Part shown: positions 26,701-35,613 of the stretch, in pieces
How the letters are laid out: every line of letters starts with the position of its first letter
Numbering within the stretch: position 1 is the stretch's first letter
Assembly: GCF_016907925.1 (NCBI RefSeq)
Contig: NZ_JAFBCZ010000003.1
Span: 186,001 to 250,000 of the forward strand
Direction of reading: 5' to 3'
Length of the DNA stretch: 64,000 nucleotides
From: Herpetosiphon giganteus
Lineage (GTDB): Bacteria > Chloroflexota > Chloroflexia > Chloroflexales > Herpetosiphonaceae
Position numbers and translations under genes: made by a program
The notes under the pieces: model-generated
What the model was told of the DNA's origin: nothing
The model's database searches: none
Seen by the model: the letters and a program-made list of their open reading frames with translations, nothing else

Positions 26701-27365
26701 AAATAGTAGGTTACTTCGCGATCGTTGTTGTAATCAACCAGTTTGAAGCGCAGGCTCTTGTTGAGATAGGCCATATCGCGCAAACGGTTCGACAGCGTGC
26801 GATAGTTGAATTCAACGGTGGTAAATAATTGGGCATCTGGTTTGAAGATAATCGTCGTGCCCGTGCCTTCGGCATCGCCAACCTGATGCACAGGAGCTTG
26901 GGGCATGCCGAGGCGAAAATCTTGCGCCCACAATTTACCATCGCGTTTAACTTCGGCGCGCAAGAATTCGGAAACCGCGTTAACTGCCGAAACCCCGACC
27001 CCGTGCAAACCACCTGAGACTTTATAGCCTTGCGAGCCCTTGAATTTACCGCCAGCGTGTAGCTCGGTCAGCACAATTTCGAGCGCTGAACGACCTTCGA
27101 CGGGGTGAATATCGGTAGGAATCCCGCGCCCATTATCGACGACAGCAATTGAACCGTCAGTGCGCATTTCGACGATAATCGTATCGCAGTAGCCAGCCAA
27201 AGCCTCGTCCACCGAGTTATCGACAACTTCATAGACCAAGTGATGCAAGGCCGATGTGTCTTGGCCACCGAGATACATCCCCATGTTTTCGCGTACTGCT
27301 TCCAAGCCGCGCAACATTTGAATCTGAGCGGCATCGTATGTACTCTGATTAGGATTTGTCGCCAT
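23799..27365 (-). CDS. gyrB: DNA gyrase subunit B containing an intein
   Basis: 1,188 residues as encoded; removing the 551-residue intein leaves a normal 637-residue GyrB. This is the ATPase subunit that, with GyrA, introduces negative supercoils. Host signatures are the GHKL ATP site ([35 protein letters not shown]), the TOPRIM [26 protein letters not shown]-type region, and the split TOPRIM [9 protein letters not shown]. The C-terminus 'RRKFI-type' reads [18 protein letters not shown]. The ATG at 27365 is chosen because GAGG lies nine bases upstream; an in-frame GTG at 27380 overlaps the preceding gene. The intein interrupts exactly before TDADVDG, the metal-binding loop. Its 3' end lies 14 bp from the Tn7-like transposon. 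Confidence 0.96.
   Translation of the reverse strand: [1188 protein letters not shown]
24219..25871 (-). other. Intein in GyrB with LAGLIDADG endonuclease and Xre-like HTH
   Basis: A protein insertion running from Ser (25871-25869) to the terminal His-Asn (codon ending 24219), followed by extein Thr. Splicing block A is [11 protein letters not shown], block B is VTASHSVFV, and the end is LYAHN followed by T. Two LAGLIDADG motifs are visible ([12 protein letters not shown] and [12 protein letters not shown]), so the homing endonuclease looks intact. Between block B and the endonuclease is an unusual Xre-type helix-turn-helix, [20 protein letters not shown] onward (25206-25343). Block A begins with Ser rather than Cys, so splicing would start by an N-O shift. 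Boundaries are set by the uninterrupted GyrB family sequence. Confidence 0.92.
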
Positions 27366-27376
27366 CGAATCGAACC

Positions 27377-28330
27377 TCACTTTTGTGTTAGGGCAACAGG
27401 AAAACGGTGGGCAAGTGAGCCAACACGTTCGTTATAAAAGACTAATTTGGCTGCTTGTAAACTACAGCTGAGCAACCCAAACAGGGCGCTTGCTGCAAGA
27501 ATGCTGATTATGTTGGTGGCTAGGGGCCGCAGCAAAAAGGCCGTCCCATGAATCAAAACCCCGCTAGCGAGAATCAGCGACAGGGCTTCGCGTGGTTGTT
27601 GACGCACCAAGTTGTAGCTCTGATAGAGCGCAATCAAGGCTGATTGTTGGCCAAGCATAATTGCTGCTGGCGCAAGGCTGGCATAGACCCAGAGGGCAAT
27701 GAGCACCATGCCAAAGGCGGCGAGCACCAATTGCGCCCCAAACGCGCTGGCAGAGAGCAAAAAGCTTGCTGTAAAAAACGCAGGGATGCCAAATAACAAG
27801 CCTAAGCCAACGATAATCAGGCTTAGTTTGGCTAAGTTCCAGAGCTGTTTTGGCAGGGCAGACCATCCAGGCTGCGCCTGATCGAGATTGCGTCCCAGCC
27901 AGAACAAAACGATTGCGCTGAAACCAAGCCCCAGCACATTCAACCCAAGCACCAAGAGCAAGGTCAACCAGCCATCGAACAGCCATGGCGCGCCGCTATG
28001 CAGCGAGGGCGAGCCAGCACCGCTAAACAAACTTGGCACAAGGTAAGTTCCAACGGCACTCGAACGCAAATCGACGGTTTGCAATAGCTCGTTGGCCTGC
28101 GCCCAAAGTTGTTGGCCTTGCGCACGGCTAAATCGGTTGACCACGCTGCTAATGCTGGCAAGCCAACGATTAGGCGCTAAAGCTGGCATTAACCTCAGCC
28201 AGATGTCAAGCAAAATGGGCATTAAAATAACCCAAGGTGCGCGACGAACGATGCGAAATCCTTGGCTTAGACGTTCCGGAAGATTACGCCGTTGTGGCTC
28301 TTGGGCTTGTGGTTGTAAACGTCTATTCAT
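27377..28330 (-). CDS. Multi-pass membrane protein upstream of gyrB
   Basis: A 317-residue integral membrane protein with about six hydrophobic segments (for example WVILMPILLDIWL, LTLLLVLGLNVLGLGFSAIVLFW, LSLIIVGLGLLFGIP). The basic N-terminus (MNRRLQPQAQEPQRRN) suggests an inside start. The ATG at 28330 is chosen because TATAAT lies six bases upstream, so the transcript could be leaderless; longer in-frame starts run into that promoter. The stop lies 11 bp before the gyrB ATG, so the two genes are probably co-transcribed. I recognise no family or active site; function unknown. Confidence 0.75.
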   Translation of the reverse strand: MNRRLQPQAQEPQRRNLPERLSQGFRIVRRAPWVILMPILLDIWLRLMPALAPNRWLASISSVVNRFSRAQGQQLWAQANELLQTVDLRSSAVGTYLVPSLFSGAGSPSLHSGAPWLFDGWLTLLLVLGLNVLGLGFSAIVLFWLGRNLDQAQPGWSALPKQLWNLAKLSLIIVGLGLLFGIPAFFTASFLLSASAFGAQLVLAAFGMVLIALWVYASLAPAAIMLGQQSALIALYQSYNLVRQQPREALSLILASGVLIHGTAFLLRPLATNIISILAASALFGLLSCSLQAAKLVFYNERVGSLAHRFPVALTQK

Positions 28331-28336
28331 GGCTTT

Positions 28337-28342
28337 ATTATA
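28337..28342 (-). promoter_or_regulatory. TATAAT -10 box, likely leaderless transcript
   Basis: A consensus -10 hexamer read on the minus strand, ending six bases before the ATG at 28330. Transcription starting about seven bases downstream would begin at or near the start codon. No good -35 hexamer is visible. Confidence 0.5.
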
Positions 28343-28379
28343 CCACAAAAGCCCTATTCTAACATAATATTTTAGCACA

Positions 28380-28850
28380 TAGTTTCTATATTTAGAACAT
28401 CGAGCAAAGAGCATAGAACAGAGAATTGAGAGCTAGCTTTTAGCCACAGATTATTGTTGATTATGTCATCCTAGCCCAAAGCCAATAGCCGATAGCCATC
28501 AGTGCTCTGCGCCTCTGGGTTAAAATTACGAGTCATGAGGGCTTTTTTTAACTACGAAGAACACGAAGCGCACGAAGGTTTCGTTTTTAGCCACGAATTG
28601 CACGAATTGCACGAACAATATTCCGATAGCCCAAAGCCAATAGCCATTATTGCTCTGCGCCTCTGCGTTAAACCTACGATCCACGAAGCACGATTTTTTT
28701 GCCACAGATTCCACAGATAGGTTTGATTATTGATGTCATCCCTCATCCTTCATCCTTCATCCTTCATCCCTCATCCCTCATCCTTCATCCTTCATCCCTC
28801 ATCCTTGTTCTATGCTCTATGTTCTATGTTCGTTTCCCTATGCTACAATA
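28380..28850. repeat. Intergenic repeat mosaic
   Basis: Non-coding stretch made of modules found again elsewhere in the window. It has CACGAA-type units (28550-28615), 'gatagcccaaagccaatagcc', CTCTGCGCCTCTGCGTTAAA (28503 and 28653), and 'ctatgttctatgttc'. Between 28738 and 28806 is a tandem heptamer array CATCCYT of about ten copies. No convincing gene is present. Confidence 0.75.
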
Positions 28851-28874
28851 GCGCTCACGACCAACGGAGGCCCA

Positions 28875-29753
28875 ATGTCGCTGCTTGCTTTTCATCAACT
28901 TGAAACCCCTGAACGCCGGTTATTGCAACGCCCGCCATGGCGCTATGGCCTGACAATTGGCTTGACGTTGCTTGGTGCCGCGGCCATGATTTTGTGGGGC
29001 GCGACGTTTGAAGGCCAAGTCGCGCAAGGGATTGTGACCGAAGTTGGTTCGTGGGTGCTGTTTACAACTGTTTTTTGTGGGCTGGCTTGGTTTCGCCAGC
29101 CGCGCGCCAAACGCCGGACGGCTGTGCTTTTCGGATTTTGGGCGGCAGTGGCAATTGTGGTCAATGCTGCTGCCAAACATGGCCTAAATCAGCATTTTCT
29201 GGCCGCAGGCTTGGGCGATTCGCCACGCTTGTATTGGGCTGGCTTATTTTTTATTCCCCCAACATTGCTGCTTTGGTACTCGCAACGCGATCAACAAATG
29301 CAACAGCATGGCTTGCACCTGCGCAAGTGGCGCGATCAAGTGTTGCTTGGTTTGTTGGCAGGGGTGTTCATTGCGCTGCATTTTTTATCGACGGTGCGCT
29401 TTAGTGGCATCGTTGGCCTCAGTATCAAACCTTTGCAATATATGTTTTGGTCGCTGGGCTTCGAAGTTTTTCAATCGCTCGGCGAAGAATTATTTTTTCG
29501 CGGCGTGCTCTTGCGTTCGTTGCAAACGATCTATAAGCTTAATTTTTGGCTCGCTACTGCTGTCACCACAGTGGCAAATCTGAGCATTTATTTAATTCGT
29601 AGCCAATGGCAAAATCCGATTCAAATGGTGGGCGTGGTGATTTATTTGTCGATGATGTCGATTGCTGCCTCACTGTTATTTCGCCGCTATCAAAGCGTCG
29701 TGCCAGGCTATCTGTGTAATATTGTGTTTAGTTTTAGTGCGATTTTACGCTGA
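28875..29753 (+). CDS. CPBP-family intramembrane protease (CAAX-type)
   Basis: A 292-residue multi-pass membrane protein of the CPBP (CAAX protease and bacteriocin-processing) family. The glutamate motif EExxxR is seen in 'LGEELFFRGVLLRS', within a transmembrane helix. The second motif (FxxxH) is unclear: the equivalent helix reads 'TAVTTVANLSIYL', so a histidine may be missing. About seven hydrophobic segments are present. The ATG at 28875 has GGAGG five bases upstream, and TACAAT near 28851 may be its -10. The stop overlaps the start of the SpoIIE phosphatase gene as ATGA-type coupling. Family membership is good; protease activity is uncertain. Confidence 0.75.
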   Translation: MSLLAFHQLETPERRLLQRPPWRYGLTIGLTLLGAAAMILWGATFEGQVAQGIVTEVGSWVLFTTVFCGLAWFRQPRAKRRTAVLFGFWAAVAIVVNAAAKHGLNQHFLAAGLGDSPRLYWAGLFFIPPTLLLWYSQRDQQMQQHGLHLRKWRDQVLLGLLAGVFIALHFLSTVRFSGIVGLSIKPLQYMFWSLGFEVFQSLGEELFFRGVLLRSLQTIYKLNFWLATAVTTVANLSIYLIRSQWQNPIQMVGVVIYLSMMSIAASLLFRRYQSVVPGYLCNIVFSFSAILR

Positions 29754-31303
29754 TGAATCGTGCTCACCGCCAGCGTGATGTGATTAGCATCAGCCTTTTG
29801 CTCTTGGCCATTACGATTGTGATGTACCTTGGCGAAGGGCGTTGGACGGCTGCGCCTGCCTTGCGCTACCTCTATTTAATTCCAATTGCCCACGCCGCAA
29901 TGGGTTTTGGCGTGATGGGCAGCATGGCGGTGGCGATTTTGGCCGATCTGCTGTTTGCACCGCTCGTCGCAACCTCATTAGCCAAATATGGAATGTTGGG
30001 TGCGCCAACAATCGAGATTATTGTAACCTTGGTTTTGATGCCAGTCTTGGCTTATTTTGCTGGCAGCGGTTGGGGTCGGCTAAGTCGCCAGCGCGAGCTA
30101 TATCAATTTTTGAGCCGCATGGGCGATTTATTTGGCCGTTCATTGCCGCGCGATCAGCTGCTTGGCGAGATTTTACAACAGGGCGGCACGTTGATCGATG
30201 CCCAAGCAGGCGAGATTATTTTGCTTGAAAACGGCCAAGCCCGAATTGCCGCTAGTTGGGGTTTTGAAGCCCAAGCCACCGCCGCCTACCAAACCAGCTT
30301 GGCTGCCTATATTCTCAAACGCAACGAACCTTGGTCGGCGACCAGCCTCGAAAATAACAGCGATTTTCAGCGGGTTGGCTTTGGCCAGCGCATCGATGCC
30401 GCCTTGGCTGTGCCGCTGCGCTTAGAAGGCAAACCAATCGGCTTATTGGCCTTCTACAATCGGCTTGGCGGCTTTAGCAAACAAGAGCAAGCCACCGTCG
30501 AAGCCATGGGCAGCAAAGTCGAAGTTGTCTTGGAGAACTTCCGCCAAATTGAGGAACGCTCAGAGCGTGCTCGTTTGCAACGGGAGTTTGATTTGGCGGC
30601 TGAGGTGCAGCAACGCTTTTTGCCCCAGCAATTGCCAACCATCAGCGGCTACGAAATTGCTGGCTTTACCCAACCAGCCCGCGAAGTTGGCGGCGATTTC
30701 TTCAATGTTATCGATTTAGCTGATGATCGTTGGTATCTTGGGGTTGGCGATGTTTCGGGCAAAGGCGTGGTCGGGGCATTTTTTATGGCCATCGCCATGA
30801 GCGTGATCGATTTATATTTGCACGATAGCCCGCCCAGCAACCAATTGAGCCTTGCCAATCGGCTCAATCCGCTGTTTTATCGCCGCATGGCGCAGCAAAA
30901 AATCAATACCGGCTTGGCCTATGCCATGCTCGATGCCAAATCTGGTCAGCTGCAATTGGGCAATGCAGGCTTGATTTCGCCCTTGCATATGCGCAAAGAC
31001 GGCCAATGCGAGTATCTTGATTTGACAGGGTTTCCCTTGGGCGCTGTGGCCAACGCTCAGTATCACGAAGCAGCTTTGGAGCTTCACGCTGGCGAGAGCT
31101 TAATTTTCGTCAGCGATGGCGTGGTTGAGGCCGCCAACAACGAGCGCGAATTATTCGGCCTGAATCGGCTGCGCAATTTAATTAGTATGCTCAGCCAACG
31201 CCCAGCAGCGCAGTTGGTCAGCGAAATTATGAGCGCTGCCAACCATTGGAGCGACGGCCAATACCAAGACGATATGACCGTCGTCGTGCTGCGCCGCAAC
31301 TAA
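29753..31303 (+). CDS. SpoIIE/PP2C-type phosphatase with GAF domain
   Basis: A 516-residue regulator. N-terminal membrane segments span residues 8-110, followed by a GAF-like domain (about 130-270, 'DLFGRSLPRDQLLGEILQQG' onward). Then comes a short coiled coil and a SpoIIE/RsbU-type Ser/Thr phosphatase (about 290-515). Metal-binding motifs are intact: EVGGDFF, GVGDVSGKG, SDGVVEA and DDMTVVVLR. Such proteins dephosphorylate anti-sigma-factor antagonists in stress signalling; no such partner is encoded nearby. Translationally coupled to the CPBP gene. Its stop overlaps the stop of the converging HSP90-like gene by a few bases. Confidence 0.88.
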   Translation: MNRAHRQRDVISISLLLLAITIVMYLGEGRWTAAPALRYLYLIPIAHAAMGFGVMGSMAVAILADLLFAPLVATSLAKYGMLGAPTIEIIVTLVLMPVLAYFAGSGWGRLSRQRELYQFLSRMGDLFGRSLPRDQLLGEILQQGGTLIDAQAGEIILLENGQARIAASWGFEAQATAAYQTSLAAYILKRNEPWSATSLENNSDFQRVGFGQRIDAALAVPLRLEGKPIGLLAFYNRLGGFSKQEQATVEAMGSKVEVVLENFRQIEERSERARLQREFDLAAEVQQRFLPQQLPTISGYEIAGFTQPAREVGGDFFNVIDLADDRWYLGVGDVSGKGVVGAFFMAIAMSVIDLYLHDSPPSNQLSLANRLNPLFYRRMAQQKINTGLAYAMLDAKSGQLQLGNAGLISPLHMRKDGQCEYLDLTGFPLGAVANAQYHEAALELHAGESLIFVSDGVVEAANNERELFGLNRLRNLISMLSQRPAAQLVSEIMSAANHWSDGQYQDDMTVVVLRRN

Positions 31304-33816
31304 GCGTCGCGATCTTCCTGCAACGCGCGCTGCAATTCCTCGATTAAGCCCAATGGTGCTAAGCGCACGCCCAGCAAATTGCTGACTTCCGCCGGATCGG
31401 CGTTCAGCACTTCGTCGATGCTGCGGAAGTGTTCGGCCAAGGCTTGGGCCAAACGCTCGCTCACAAATTCGTAGCGCAGAAAATCGGCTGCACTCAGGCG
31501 GCTGGCTGCTTGGGCGAGATTCAGTTCCTGCAAAGCGCCACGCAATGCAGCACCCCGCACGCCCAAATCGTAGACCGCATCAATCGCCGGAATCGCCAAG
31601 CGATCAGCTTCGCCAGCACGCAAGGCGATAATTGGCACATTCGGCGCAAGCGCCCAAACTGCGCCCAAAGCCAGCAAACTTGCTTGGGCTGGCTCGCTGG
31701 CATCAACCACAATACACGCCGCCTGTTGCAAGCTCTGCAAACTATGCTCAGTCAACGAAAGCGCCGCGTCAATCCCAACAACACGCAGGAAAAACGGCGC
31801 ACTCTCCAGCACAGCGCGCAATTCTTGATTAGCTTGGGCATTGCCAAGCGTGTTAATCAACAAGGCATAGGGTGCAACGGTTGATGGCGGCAGATCAATC
31901 GCGCCAGTCGTGCCCGTAATTGCATTCATCAACGCGCTGGCCACCCGATTATTAGCATCAAAAATTTGCTTGGCATGTTCGGGTTTGACGAGCCGCTGCG
32001 CGCCTTGGGCACTCAACATCAACGCATTGTTATAGAGAAAAATCAATACATCGCGCATTTGAGGGTCGCTGTAGTGGTTTAATGTTGCCACTTGATTAAT
32101 CACTGGATTGCGCGCATTCAAATAGAGCATGCCTTTGTTGGCAGAACTTTTGCGCTCAGCTTTGCGCTCATCGAGCATCGCCCGCAACAATTGCTTAATC
32201 GATTGGCTCAAATTGGGATCGGCTAAAAGTGTATCAACCTGCTCGGTCGTTTCGGAGTTTTCGGCAAAAATCAAAACCGCTGGAATCGATTCGGGCAGAT
32301 ATTGCGCAACTTGGGCTTGCACGCCCATTTCGGCGTAGCGTTCTTCAAGTTCCAGCCAACGCTCATCTTTATTGGTCAGCGCCTCGAAGATAAAATCGCC
32401 GCCAACATCTAAGCGCCGCAGGCCAATATGTTCGGTTAGCTCAGCGTAGCGGCGCAAAAACGGCTCATCGGGGAAATATTGAGCATCGATCACGCGCAAC
32501 CCTTTGGCTGCAAACAACACCGCATGTTGGCCAATGCCGCCAGGCGTGGTGAAATAGAACAACAGCCGTTGATGGGGATCGTCGCTATTGATGCCGCTAC
32601 GTGAAAGTTGCGATTGCTCAAAATAGCGCGGCAAATTCATGCGCCCTGCATCGGTATCAAACAGCACAATATCTTTGATCCGCGCAAACAGTTCGTCGGA
32701 AATTAACGCCCACGATTTAATCACCCGATTGTGCTGGGTAACGATCTCGCGGAACAAGCGTTGATCGTTGAGCGCTAGTTGCTCAAGATAAGTGAGAATC
32801 ACTTGGCCAAGCGTGCGCTGCACCCGCTCGAAATATTCATCGCGGCGCAAAGCCTCGCGCGAGGTGGTTTCGCGCAAATTGGGACTTTCGACTACGCCTT
32901 TGACAAACTTGGCCCACTCTGGCAGCAGGCTGCGCTCGCCACGACAAACAAACATGCGCCGCACATAAACAATCAAATCGCCATGTTCACGCACATTCAA
33001 ATAGGGCTGTTTGGGAATAAACAGCACCCCGCCAAGCTTGAAGGCTCCGTTATCTTCCTCGACATTCAGCGGAATCACCGCCAACACCGATTCGCTTGGA
33101 TACAGCTCGTTCAAATAGCGAATATAGTCGCTTTCGCTGGCATCGCTATGCCATGGCGCTTGCATCACATTGACTGGGCGCGGCGATGGGTCAAGGTAAA
33201 TCGGCACGCTGAGCAAATCGGCAAATAAACGAATCAGCCGACTCAGCTCATCTTCGCGCAGCAAATGCACTTGGCCTGGTTTGATCGCCACCGTGACGGT
33301 TGTGCCAGCAGTGGCGCGGGTAGTTTGGCCCATGCGATACGATTGCTCGCCGGTACATTCCCACCAAACTGCCGCCTCGCCTTCGCTACGAAACGAACGG
33401 GTCACAAACTCAATTCGCTCGCCAATGATAAACGCGGCCAGCATGCCCAAGCCAAAGCGTCCAATCAAGCGCTCGGCCAAACTGCGCTCGCCAAGCGCCT
33501 CAAGCCGCGAGCGTACAGCATCGGTGTTGCTTGCGCCAATCACCGAGAGAAATTGCTCGACTTCGGCCTCGGTCATGCCTGTGCCGTTATCTTCAATCGT
33601 CAGGCTGCGGCCAAATGGGTCGTAGCGCACATGAATTTCGGGCACTGGAGCGTTGGGATCATCGGCCTGGCGCACGAGGCAGGTATCGTGGGCATTTTGC
33701 AGCAACTCACGAATTGCCACATGCGGATCGGCGTATAAACTTTCGCCAAGCGTGCGAATCACGCCAGGCACATTAATCGTCATTTGACCTTGGCGAATTC
33801 CATGAGGTCGTTGCAT
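31300..33816 (-). CDS. HSP90-like ATPase with C-terminal nucleotide-binding-like and HhH-like regions
   Basis: 838 residues, much longer than HtpG (about 630). The N-terminal GHKL domain is HSP90-like: IRELLQNAHDTC, IEDNGTGMTE, and GRFGLGMLAAF. The HtpG-like middle follows to about residue 600. After about 630 there is extra sequence. Residues roughly 690-770 contain 'ACIVVDASEPAQASLLALGAVWAL...VPIIALR', which resembles TIR-like or nucleoside-deoxyribosyltransferase folds. The last 60 residues look like a helix-hairpin-helix. This fusion is unusual for a chaperone. It is the last gene of a cluster with TPR and HSP90 genes, 9 bp after its paralogue. The ATPase domain is certain; the tail domains are tentative. 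Confidence 0.8.
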   Translation of the reverse strand: MQRPHGIRQGQMTINVPGVIRTLGESLYADPHVAIRELLQNAHDTCLVRQADDPNAPVPEIHVRYDPFGRSLTIEDNGTGMTEAEVEQFLSVIGASNTDAVRSRLEALGERSLAERLIGRFGLGMLAAFIIGERIEFVTRSFRSEGEAAVWWECTGEQSYRMGQTTRATAGTTVTVAIKPGQVHLLREDELSRLIRLFADLLSVPIYLDPSPRPVNVMQAPWHSDASESDYIRYLNELYPSESVLAVIPLNVEEDNGAFKLGGVLFIPKQPYLNVREHGDLIVYVRRMFVCRGERSLLPEWAKFVKGVVESPNLRETTSREALRRDEYFERVQRTLGQVILTYLEQLALNDQRLFREIVTQHNRVIKSWALISDELFARIKDIVLFDTDAGRMNLPRYFEQSQLSRSGINSDDPHQRLLFYFTTPGGIGQHAVLFAAKGLRVIDAQYFPDEPFLRRYAELTEHIGLRRLDVGGDFIFEALTNKDERWLELEERYAEMGVQAQVAQYLPESIPAVLIFAENSETTEQVDTLLADPNLSQSIKQLLRAMLDERKAERKSSANKGMLYLNARNPVINQVATLNHYSDPQMRDVLIFLYNNALMLSAQGAQRLVKPEHAKQIFDANNRVASALMNAITGTTGAIDLPPSTVAPYALLINTLGNAQANQELRAVLESAPFFLRVVGIDAALSLTEHSLQSLQQAACIVVDASEPAQASLLALGAVWALAPNVPIIALRAGEADRLAIPAIDAVYDLGVRGAALRGALQELNLAQAASRLSAADFLRYEFVSERLAQALAEHFRSIDEVLNADPAEVSNLLGVRLAPLGLIEELQRALQEDRDA

Positions 33817-33825
33817 ACCAACTCC

Positions 33826-35613
33826 TTAGCCTTGAGTAAGTGCCAGTTCTAGCAGCGACATTTGGGAGTTTTGCACTGCCTCGCCTAGCTCGGGGGTTAG
33901 TTCGATGCCACTAGAAAGCAAAGCATAGCCCCACAAAGCGCGAACAACAGTTGCCCAACGTTGGTCGCTCGGTTGGCCATCGCGCAATTGCTGAATCAGT
34001 GGATTAAGCGTGTTGAGACACAGCACATAATCATCGCTGCGCTTGCGCCCCACCGATTGGACGAAATCAAGCAGGCTTCCACTACCTTTCAACAGGCTAT
34101 CCACAACTTGTTCACGTTTATAATCGCTGTCACGCATCGCCAAAGCCGCCAAATTAGTTGGCTCGAAACGCATCGCATAGACCTGCATGCCCAATTGTGC
34201 GCAGTGTTGTTCAAGTTTGCGCCATTGGGAGTCGGTTTCAGCTTCGAGCAATTCGGCGATGCCAGCGGTGAGCGGCTGAAAACTTACGCCATGGCGCGCT
34301 GCACAATATTTTTTCAGAAATTTTTCTTCGATTAAATTAACGTGCAGCACTGGCACGCCGCGTGCGCCGACGATCGCTCGTTGCTGGGCACTGGGCGGCA
34401 AATCGTTGAGCACATAAAAAATTGTGCGTTCGCCAGCAGCGCGTACTGGAATTCGCTCCAGATAGCGGCTCAAGGTAATTGGCCCAATATCGCTCTCGAA
34501 GGTTAGCAAATCGGCAACTGCGGCAAAAAATTGACTATCATTCACCGCTGCTTGCTTGATGCCGCTGTTATATTGTTTGACCACTTGCAGAAACGTGGCT
34601 GGCTCGCGCTGGGCCAAACGAATTAAGAACGAACGCACTGCGTCGGCCAAAGCTTCGCGCAAGGCCCGATAGTTGGGCCGATCGATCATAAAGCCTTCGC
34701 GGCTGGCAACCAATTCGAGCAACGGCGCATCGATAATGCCACAGACAAACGTCGCCCAATCGGGCAACAATTGCAGATCTTCGCAAACATACATGCGTCG
34801 CTGAAAGACATCGAGCTTGCGCGGGCGAATTTTCAGGGCTGCTGAACTTGGCATAATTGCCAAAACCCCGCTACATTCTGCATTGTGCTGCTTGATGGCG
34901 ATTGGCTCAACCGCCAAAGGCACCGAGCCAAAGCGATGCTTCACATAGTCGATATATTCATGCTCCGAGCCATCCAAATGCCATGGCCCGTTCATGCGAT
35001 TGATTGGACGCGCATCGTCGCCAAGGTAGACCGGAAACTGAATAAAATCGGCATAGCGAATGATCGTTGAGCGCAACGTGCTTTCATCGAGCAAATTGTA
35101 GAACGCTGGCTCCAACTCAATCGTGACCGTAGTGCCGATAGTTTGGCGCGTGCCTAGCTCAAGGCTATAATCGGCACTACCCTGCGAGCGCCACAACACC
35201 GATTGCTCGCTGCCTTCGGCCAAGGTATCGACGGTTACTTGCTGGCCAATCACAAAGGTCGAGAGAAAGCCAATCCCAAATTGACCAATTAACATTTGAG
35301 CGGCGTTCTGATCGGCGGTTGAAAATTTGACTTGGCGGGTTTGGCTGGCTCCAATTGTGGCCAAATAGCGCACCACATCGTCGCGAGCCATGCCAGTGCC
35401 ATTATCTTCAACAATTAACAAGCGTTGGTTTGGCTCGATGCGCACATGAATCGCTGGCTTAAACAGCGCTTGTTGGGCAATCCGCCGCACACACGAATCG
35501 CTGGCATTCTGAATTAGCTCACGAATCGCAACATGCGGATCGCTATACAAATTTTCAGCCAATAAACGAATGAGATGTTCAAAATCAACCTGAAATGTTC
35601 CAGTACTCATCAC
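33826..35613 (-). CDS. HSP90-family (HtpG-like) ATPase
   Basis: A 595-residue HSP90-type chaperone ATPase, paralogous to the next gene. The ATP site has IRELIQNASDSC (N box), VEDNGTGMARD (G1) and IGQFGIGFLSTF (G2). The 'RRMYVCEDLQLLPDW' segment marks the middle domain, as in HtpG. The C-terminal dimerisation region is short. Start is GTG at 35613 or the ATG one codon on; it directly abuts the TPR gene stop, so coupling is likely. Eukaryotic HSP90 works with TPR co-chaperones, and the adjacent TPR gene is suggestive of a similar pairing here. Chaperone clients are unknown. Confidence 0.88.
   Translation of the reverse strand: MMSTGTFQVDFEHLIRLLAENLYSDPHVAIRELIQNASDSCVRRIAQQALFKPAIHVRIEPNQRLLIVEDNGTGMARDDVVRYLATIGASQTRQVKFSTADQNAAQMLIGQFGIGFLSTFVIGQQVTVDTLAEGSEQSVLWRSQGSADYSLELGTRQTIGTTVTIELEPAFYNLLDESTLRSTIIRYADFIQFPVYLGDDARPINRMNGPWHLDGSEHEYIDYVKHRFGSVPLAVEPIAIKQHNAECSGVLAIMPSSAALKIRPRKLDVFQRRMYVCEDLQLLPDWATFVCGIIDAPLLELVASREGFMIDRPNYRALREALADAVRSFLIRLAQREPATFLQVVKQYNSGIKQAAVNDSQFFAAVADLLTFESDIGPITLSRYLERIPVRAAGERTIFYVLNDLPPSAQQRAIVGARGVPVLHVNLIEEKFLKKYCAARHGVSFQPLTAGIAELLEAETDSQWRKLEQHCAQLGMQVYAMRFEPTNLAALAMRDSDYKREQVVDSLLKGSGSLLDFVQSVGRKRSDDYVLCLNTLNPLIQQLRDGQPSDQRWATVVRALWGYALLSSGIELTPELGEAVQNSQMSLLELALTQG

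Noticed and set aside
28502-28746. Small frames in the repeat mosaic
   Set aside because: Their sequence is made of CACGAAG and CTCTGCG repeats, with frames open on both strands, and gives no plausible protein.
28738-28806. CRISPR array
   Set aside because: The CATCCYT heptamers are directly tandem without spacers, and no Cas genes are near.
33265-33738. Long open frames opposite the HSP90-like genes
   Set aside because: They are antisense to strongly conserved ATPase motifs on the other strand and show no family pattern or ribosome site.
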